Shown piece after piece: positions 58,281 through 64,000 of a stretch of 64,000 nt of DNA (positions are counted from its first letter, which is position 1; the number at the start of each line of letters is the position of its first letter). The notes under the pieces are model-generated. The model did no database searches and had not been told where the DNA came from. It saw only the letters and a list, made by a program, of their open reading frames with translations. The DNA lies in the NCBI GenBank assembly GCA_003116975.1, contig BGKB01000212.1, forward strand, positions 1 to 64,000, given 5' to 3'. The DNA is from Aurantiochytrium sp. KH105. Lineage: Eukaryota > Sar > Bigyra > Thraustochytrida > Thraustochytriidae. The position numbers and the translations under genes are program-made.

Positions 58281-60155
58281 TCACGCGTCTTCGTTGTCTT
58301 CATCCTCCCGCACAAGGGTAACCGCGACATGATGATAAGAGTTATTCATGATGCCACGCAAATTCCACACCGCTTCAGGACGCTCAGGCTGATGATTCAT
58401 GGACACATCGACGGCGCGACAGCAAATGTCGAGCTCAACGCCCGGCTTGCGCAACTCAGGAGGAATGTCCACCTCAGCCTCCCAAAAGGTCCAGGCCCAA
58501 GCACGGTTCTGGCCCTGCTCTGCACCCCGACCCAAATCTGCACCTTGCCACGTCTTGCCCCCATCCACTGATACATCGACGCGGATGATGTTACGGCCGC
58601 CCCCACTCCATGCCCAGCCCTTGAGCGTAACGCTGCCATCATCCACGTCGACTGTACTTCCGGGCCGAGGCAGGCAAATGGCCGAGTTCACCGGAAGTTC
58701 CTGGACCGAAGTCAGAGTCTCCGGATCCACACCATCAAAGGTCCGCATGTACGAGGGCGCACCCTTGTACGCGATGCCTCGCTGCCAACCCGAATGCCCC
58801 TCGCCCTTGCTCGCCGTGATGCGCTCGCACCACTTTACGCTGCGGGCTGCCAAGTGGCCTGGCACAATAATACGCACGGGTCCCCCGTGCTCGCGCGGGA
58901 TTGGCGCGCCGTTCATCTCGTAGGCAACCAAAACGTCTCCAAACTTGCTGAGCGCCTTGTCGATGGGGATTGAGGCGTCGTATGGCTTGTCGAGACCCTC
59001 AAAGCAAATGTGCTTGACGCCAGCGCGCTCAATCAGTGCGGACTCGTCCCCAAAGCCAGTGAATTCGAGCACGTCCCGTAACAGACAGCCGCCCCAAACA
59101 GCCGTACTAATGGCGCCGCAGTCCCACTCCAAACCCTGTACGGGAGCCACCTTGTTGAGCTCCTGACGCCGGTTGCCGGCACATTGTAGCGTGACGGGAA
59201 ACTCGTGCTTTTTGAAACGTGAGCGAAGGTCCTCCGTGCTCACCTGCAGGATATTGGCGTCCTCGAAGGCCAGCACAAGCCGGAAATCAGCCTCGTTCGC
59301 CTGCGGTACCGGGTGATGATGGCGCTTGTAATGCATTGGGATTGGGGTAATGTAGTTGTCTGGAATGAGCTCAATCACGGTCTCTGAATTGTATGGCTTT
59401 TGGCACCGCACTGCGCCAAGATTTGCGCGTGGCGGATCATTTGCAAAAGGGTCGTCGAGACTAATTGATGCCTCGAGCTCCTTGAACTCGTGTTCGTACA
59501 AGGTGCCAATGCGCAGAGATGCGAGAATCTCCATGACCTGACGCGTGCTGTGCTGCTGGTACATGGCCCAGTATGGGTCAATGGCGCTGCCGGCTGCCAG
59601 CAGAATACGCTCGCCGCCTGGATGCATGTTCACAAATTCGGTCACGTCATAAACACCGTCCTTGTACGTGACATAGATACGGTCTTCGGCGTGCTTGTGC
59701 TTGCTTACCTCCTTGCGCGAAAAGTACGGAAAGCCCAGCGGGCATCGTTGGGCTCGATTTCCCCCGGGAGCGCACTCGTTCGGACCTGGCACTTGCGCTT
59801 TCTTCACGAGATCGTCCGGATTTGGAGGTGCATTTCCCTCTGTCTGCGCCGCCGTGTCGGGCTGAATGAGTGACAAGGCACCAAGACTCAAGGCCGTCGC
59901 CAAGCCTGCGAGCGCGGCAATGGTGCCGCTGCCAAGGCCGCCAAGGCCTCGGTCGGCCTTTGGTCCCCGGTGATTTGTGCTCTCGCCATAACTCGCCAAG
60001 CCTCGCGCTCCCGATCCTAGGACGCAGAGGTTGCTGCGTGCGAGCGTGCGCGCGTTGTTGCGGACGCCGTTCGTAGACCTTGCCGTCTGCGCGTGACCTG
60101 CGCGACGCAAGGCGCTGCGCAAGAGCAGTCCGCGCCGTGCCGTGGTGAGAACCAT
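58281..60155 (-). CDS. SUOX: Sulfite oxidase with N-terminal cytochrome b5 domain
   Basis: 624 residues from the ATG at 60155; the longer frame begins at GTG. Residues 1-75 are Arg/Ala/Ser-rich without acidic residues in the first 50, a mitochondrial presequence. Residues ~78-98 are a hydrophobic stretch. The cytochrome b5 domain (~140-220) has its heme histidines at H178 (in HPGG) and H202. The molybdenum-cofactor domain (~255-460) includes Cys325 in LQCAGNRR, the Mo ligand, and GGPVRIIVPGHLAARSVKW. The C-terminal ~150 residues are the dimerisation domain (GWAWSGGGRNIIRVDVSVDGG). It oxidises sulfite to sulfate in the intermembrane space, passing electrons to cytochrome c. This is the animal-type arrangement; plant enzymes lack the b5 domain. 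Confidence 0.95.
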   Translation of the reverse strand: MVLTTARRGLLLRSALRRAGHAQTARSTNGVRNNARTLARSNLCVLGSGARGLASYGESTNHRGPKADRGLGGLGSGTIAALAGLATALSLGALSLIQPDTAAQTEGNAPPNPDDLVKKAQVPGPNECAPGGNRAQRCPLGFPYFSRKEVSKHKHAEDRIYVTYKDGVYDVTEFVNMHPGGERILLAAGSAIDPYWAMYQQHSTRQVMEILASLRIGTLYEHEFKELEASISLDDPFANDPPRANLGAVRCQKPYNSETVIELIPDNYITPIPMHYKRHHHPVPQANEADFRLVLAFEDANILQVSTEDLRSRFKKHEFPVTLQCAGNRRQELNKVAPVQGLEWDCGAISTAVWGGCLLRDVLEFTGFGDESALIERAGVKHICFEGLDKPYDASIPIDKALSKFGDVLVAYEMNGAPIPREHGGPVRIIVPGHLAARSVKWCERITASKGEGHSGWQRGIAYKGAPSYMRTFDGVDPETLTSVQELPVNSAICLPRPGSTVDVDDGSVTLKGWAWSGGGRNIIRVDVSVDGGKTWQGADLGRGAEQGQNRAWAWTFWEAEVDIPPELRKPGVELDICCRAVDVSMNHQPERPEAVWNLRGIMNNSYHHVAVTLVREDEDNEDA

Positions 60156-62022
60156 TTCTTGTCTTGGCTTTCTCGTTCTCGCAGACGAAGCGCGCGCACG
60201 CGAGGCAAGGTTGTGCGTTGCTGGGCTGCGCGAGGCCGTGCGTGGCTGCACCCGGATGCGCGCGGCGTACGCGCGGTCGGCGGCGCCGCGAAGCCACGCT
60301 GACTGCGTCCCTGCGGCCGTGAGCTTTGGGTTCTGTTTTCAAGGCGGCATGGCACGATGCTAAAAATAGCTAGGCCTAGGCCTAGCTCAACATAGGCCTA
60401 GCTAGAACTTTTTGATTTTTTCTTCCACTGGCACAGTCGGGTCAGGATTAGGCCTTCTGGCAGTCGTCAGCCCGAATGAACACAGCCTTCACTGGGGGCG
60501 GCTGCAGGCCCGTTGGCGAGCGCTTTAATTGCTTGCACTGACAGGATGTGTGCGTGTGTGTCTGTGTGTTTATTCTGGACCACTCGCAAAAAAAAAATAT
60601 ACGATCCTCTGCGCGCACAGTGCTTTGTCCTAAACAAGGACAAAGGCTACCCGCAGCAGATGATGCGAGCAAGCAGTTCGATTGAGACCTCAATGTGAAC
60701 ATAGCGAGAGAGGTCGTCGCTGGCGAGATTTGATTTTTTTCCATCTCGAGATGGATGGAGGCCCTTCACGCCTAGCAGAACCAAGGCAACTTGGATCGAT
60801 TATTGACTTCTCAACAAGCAAGGACGGCGGTATAGAGAACTTGGTTGACTGGTCACGCTTTCCCCGGCCAAAATTTAAAGAACTTCATTGTGCAAGTGGC
60901 AGTCAGTCAGCTAGCTGCTTTGAGCGGGGAGGGAAGCAGGTCCCCAAGAGTCTCTAAACTACCCCACTCAAAAGTTGAGCCGGGAGCTAATCCTAGGACA
61001 AGGTACAAGAGATAGTAAGGCTAAAATGTTTCGAAATCTTTTAAAATCATGTATATACCCGACCAAGAGTCATGACGCTGAGTCTTGGCATCTGATACCT
61101 CAAGTTGCAAAGTAACCCCCTTCTTGGAGCTTTGATGATCTTGTTGTTTGTTGTTTTTGTGCGTTTATTATGTCTGTCACACGTGCGTGCGTACGTGGTT
61201 GGCGGCCGCGTGGCGGGCGTGGCGAGCGAGCTTAGCAGAGTGAGCCGCTCGACAGCGACGATGGACGAGCTTTGTTGGTTAATTCCACTTTTTTGGTGAA
61301 TTGTAGGCAGGAAGGCACAAAGACACGCAAAAGGTCGATGCAAGCAGGGTGGGTTGCGTGAGAGATCTTGACGGCATCGTAATCTTCGAGCCTGCCCGAT
61401 ACCGAGAGTAGCGCGCGCGGCTTTTTGCAACGGGGAAGGTTTTTCTTTTCGAGCTAATTGTGCCGCAAACTGCGAATCCGAATGAGAGATCCGAAATCAA
61501 GGAAAACCCCCTAGGTGCAGGAGACGCAGCCGATGCATGAGTGAATCCCGTCTGTACTGCCTAATGTCTGCTAGCGGATCGAGATGGCATTTGGTGTTCC
61601 TTACCAGCCACTTTCGAAAGATTCGAAAGATCAAATAGCGCGTGGTGACGGGATGTGCGCCAGATTCAACTCTCTTATTGACCGAGGAGTACAGCTTTTG
61701 CTTTTGAATCATCACTCCGAGGTGTCCAGGACTGGTAGAGCTGCCAGTGACAACGGAAAAGAGGGCGAATTCGTCTACTCTTTCCACATCTTCACAGTGC
61801 TGTGCTGGAAAAAGCAGATCCTTGAGACAGGCCTATCTGTAGCGCGGGTCATTCATGTCAAAAAACTTGATGAAGGAGCTCTTAATGCGAGCCTTGTTCG
61901 CTCTCAAGATAGTTCAGCAAAGCCACAGGCGCGACATCATTTCACAGTGACTGATAAGTTTCTTTAGAGTTTTTGTTTTTGTTTGGTATTTCATTACGAA
62001 GTTGCAGCGCGATTCATTCATT
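60156..62022. other. 1.9-kb spacer
   Basis: It contains TAGGCCTA palindromes at 60371-60405, a (GT)n near 60550-60570, and short low-confidence frames. The part at 61848-61912 is a relic of the neighbouring gene's 3' end, described separately. No gene was seen. Confidence 0.5.
61848..61912 (-). pseudogene. Relic of the 3' end of the adjacent PHPT-like gene
   Basis: About 65 bp resemble 62013-62077, the terminal codons and stop region of the gene that follows, with shared blocks CTTGATGAA, GAGCTCTT, ATGCGAG and CGCTCTCAAG. One added base puts the relic out of frame. It lies in the same orientation, ~165 bp downstream of the gene's own end. Confidence 0.6.
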
Positions 62023-63099
62023 TCATGAGCACTTGATGAAAGAGCTCTTGATGCGAGACTCGTCGCTCTCAAGGTAGCCCTGGTTGGAGTAGCGCACAAG
62101 GTATTCCGGGTAGGCTGCAGCCACAAAATCACAGACCTTCTTGTTGCAGTCATCGCAATGACCATAGGTGCGAGAATAACCAAAAATAGAAATGAGGCCC
62201 GCGCGCTCCGAGTGCTTCAAGTGGTGGCGCGTGATGCGGCCGCCGCCCAGCACGGTTCCGCTCAGTCCGTATTTGGCAAGCGAGTGCCGCACAGTTCGCG
62301 CGGCGTCAGGGTGTTTGCATGTTTTCGAGCGGTGCGAGCATCCCTGCACGATATATGCGCCATCGCCATTCTTGTCCTTGGCATGCACCAGGACGAATTT
62401 GAAGCTGCCAGAAGGCGAGATATTCACGGTCTTCTTGTTGAGATTTGAAAAGTAGGCGTCAATGGTGAGTCGCTTGTCGTCAGGACCCGTGAACGCCGGA
62501 AGCTGCTCTTGGCCAAGTCTAGCCCGCGCTGCGTCTTCTTCTGCGATCTCGGCGGAGCGCTGCTGCTCCAAGTCGGGAATGTCGTCGAATGGATTTCCTG
62601 CAGCGAGTGGCGCGTCTTCGTCCTCGCTGTCCTCGTCCTCGCCGGCACTGTCCTCGGTATCCTCGTCATCCTCGTCATCGGTGGTCGTCGCTTCGTCTTC
62701 GTCGTCGTGCTCCTGAGTGTCTTCGTCGTCTGCCTCCCCGCCTTCGTCGTCCTCATCCTCGTCCTCGTCGTCCTCGTTGTTGGCGAGGCCGCCCCGAAAG
62801 GCGCCGTGAACGATATCGGCGTCTTCCGGGTCCATGACTGCGGCTGGCCCTGCGCCGCCGGGCCGCACCGCCTGTTGCGCGGCCGTCATGGCGTCATCGT
62901 CGCCGGCGTCGCCGCCCATCACAAAGTACACGACCACGAGCGCGAGGAAGGCGACGAGTCCGAGCGCGAGCTTGCGCGGGGCGCCACCACTGCCTTTGCC
63001 ATCCTTGCCGTTGGCGTAGGCTCTGCTGCCGCCGCTGCTGCCGCTGTCTGCGCGCGCCGGCTGCTGGAACTGCCGCGGCCTGATCACGCCCTTGCGCAT
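62023..63099 (-). CDS. Membrane-anchored Janus/phosphohistidine phosphatase (PHPT1)-like protein
   Basis: 358 residues from the ATG at 63099. A basic N-terminus precedes a transmembrane segment at ~44-61, so the C-terminal part should face the lumen or outside (type II). Residues ~105-165 are an almost pure Asp/Glu low-complexity linker. Residues ~225-345 are a Janus/PHPT domain: FKFVLVHAKD, VLGGGRI, ISIFGYSRTYG, PEYLVRYSNQGYL. His263 is 22 residues before the GGG of LGGGRI, exactly as the catalytic His53 of human PHPT1. Known PHPT1 is a 14-kDa soluble protein; this one has a membrane anchor and an acidic spacer. Cys254, Cys261, Cys315 and Cys318 could form disulfides. Activity is inferred from conserved His and motifs. 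Confidence 0.8.
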   Translation of the reverse strand: MRKGVIRPRQFQQPARADSGSSGGSRAYANGKDGKGSGGAPRKLALGLVAFLALVVVYFVMGGDAGDDDAMTAAQQAVRPGGAGPAAVMDPEDADIVHGAFRGGLANNEDDEDEDEDDEGGEADDEDTQEHDDEDEATTTDDEDDEDTEDSAGEDEDSEDEDAPLAAGNPFDDIPDLEQQRSAEIAEEDAARARLGQEQLPAFTGPDDKRLTIDAYFSNLNKKTVNISPSGSFKFVLVHAKDKNGDGAYIVQGCSHRSKTCKHPDAARTVRHSLAKYGLSGTVLGGGRITRHHLKHSERAGLISIFGYSRTYGHCDDCNKKVCDFVAAAYPEYLVRYSNQGYLESDESRIKSSFIKCS

Positions 63100-63418
63100 C
63101 CTGCCCTCCGTCTGTCTGCGCGCCGCCGCCGATCGATGGATGGATGGATTGATCGATCGATCGATCGATCGATCACTGATTGATTGCTTGTCTGATCGCC
63201 CGTGCCCGGGTCCTGGGGAGCGGGATCTCACTACAGAGCAAAGGAGAGCACTCACGCACTAACCAAGTCGGCTCCTCGCTCTGGCTGCTCTCATAACAAG
63301 CTGGTCTGATCCGGGGACCACCGTCACGTGGGAGGAGGACGAGAAGGAGGAGAAAGGGAGAGAGGAGGGGGCCGGGAGGCAGACAGAGAACAAGAGGAGC
63401 TAGAAATGAAGAGCATGT
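63100..63418. other. Spacer between two minus-strand genes
   Basis: 319 bp. It contains (GATC)n near 63150-63175, in the leader of the PHPT-like gene, and a G/A-rich stretch near 63330-63390. No gene was seen. Confidence 0.5.
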
Positions 63419-64000
63419 TCATGGGGTTATAGAGGAGGCCGAGGAGGCGCGCTGGAGAGCCGCAGGCTCGGAGGCGGGCCAAAAGTCCTGGATCCGGAGG
63501 TTGCTGTGCGCCTTGAGCTGGACGCGGTTCGCCTCCAAGTTGGGGAGGAGCATGTCGCCCAGCGCGGGAGACCACACCGCGAGAGTGTCAACAAAGTCCT
63601 GCACGATGTAGTCGAAAAAGTACGTTTGCATCTCGCAGGGGAAACACACGTTGCGGTCGTAGCCCTTGGCGACTTCGAGACCAAGCGTACGCTCCTCGTC
63701 GCCCTGATCGAAAAACTCTTGGAACACAAGAGTGATCCACTGGCGGTAAATGAGCCACGGCTTGGCCGTGTTGCCCACGTCAGAAACATGGACGATAGAG
63801 CAGAGAATCGTGTTGAGGTCCGTGTTGAGCGCGCTCTGTTCGTTCTCGTCGAGCGTCTTGAGCAGATTGGCGTCGAGAGGCCCGGCACGAGCCAAGGGCC
63901 GCGAGCTCTCTACGAGATCCTTGAAAATGCCCGTGTGCTCCATGTGCATGGCCAGGTCGGTGCCAAGCACCATCTGAATCACGCGCTCTCGGAAAAGCAC
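63419..64000 (-). CDS. 3',5'-cyclic nucleotide phosphodiesterase, C-terminal part
   Basis: 193 residues reading out of the window; the gene's start lies beyond base 64000. HVSDVGNTAKPW holds the conserved metal-binding Asp of class I phosphodiesterases, and QEFFDQGDEE contains the invariant Gln that contacts the purine. CFPCEMQTYFFDYIV and the last helix also match the family. The HNxxH metal motif should be outside the window. The enzyme cleaves cAMP and/or cGMP. Which nucleotide is preferred cannot be told here. A short C-terminal tail (ASSASSITP) follows the catalytic domain. Confidence 0.88.
   Translation of the reverse strand: MLFRERVIQMVLGTDLAMHMEHTGIFKDLVESSRPLARAGPLDANLLKTLDENEQSALNTDLNTILCSIVHVSDVGNTAKPWLIYRQWITLVFQEFFDQGDEERTLGLEVAKGYDRNVCFPCEMQTYFFDYIVQDFVDTLAVWSPALGDMLLPNLEANRVQLKAHSNLRIQDFWPASEPAALQRASSASSITP

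Overview
The window is nuclear DNA of a eukaryotic protist. Genes stand alone on both strands, most in one long exon. Four short introns with GT...AG ends can be placed. Coding sequence is GC-rich, and the spacers are full of microsatellites. Flagellar (DRC3), polycystin, peroxisomal (PTS1 and PTS2), Golgi-tether and NLR-like genes occur together. This suits a flagellate stramenopile such as a thraustochytrid (labyrinthulomycete). That placement is inference from gene content and style; no marker gene in the window settles it. Single Ns, a 220-N gap and one exact duplication around an N show this is a draft scaffold.

Layout. 0-9 kb: 3' part of a peroxisomal acyl-CoA oxidase, a BAR-like protein, a LisH protein, a three-SH3 adaptor ending in a CaaX box, and a p25-alpha/TPPP-like protein. 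9.9-11.5 kb: an unidentified ORF and a decayed kinesin-light-chain-type TPR gene. 12-20 kb: a BK/Slo-type K+ channel, a twin-CX9C protein, COG6 and an LRRC34-like LRR protein. 21-28 kb: DRC3, a polycystin-2-like channel and a coiled-coil protein. 28.7-30.5 kb: 3-dehydroquinate synthase with a SPIRAL1-like C-terminal tail. 33-40 kb: a PHO80-type cyclin, an FCP1-like phosphatase with a BRCT region, two short-chain dehydrogenases (one membrane-anchored, one with a PTS2) and a TPR protein. 41-46 kb: a frame-broken gene, a gene fragment beside the assembly gap, and degenerate repeats. 46-50 kb: a TIR-NACHT-WD40 receptor. 51-64 kb: choline/ethanolamine kinase, an O-fucosyltransferase-like enzyme, sulfite oxidase, a membrane-anchored Janus/PHPT-type protein, and the 3' end of a cyclic-nucleotide phosphodiesterase.

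How the genes fit together. There are no operons. Several pairs are divergent over 0.55-1 kb and may share promoters: LisH/SH3, LRRC34-like/DRC3, polycystin/coiled-coil, and NLR/choline kinase. The 19.4-28.1 kb block is rich in genes linked to cilia. The acyl-CoA oxidase and the PTS2-bearing reductase both point to peroxisomal lipid metabolism.

The most unusual items are the NLR-like gene, with nine WD40 repeats of exactly 120 bp that vary at a few fixed positions, and the dehydroquinate synthase with a plant SPIRAL1-like tail. Three genes also have a partial duplication of their own 3' end. Many long open frames in the GC-rich spacers start at non-ATG codons and match nothing recognisable; they were left out.
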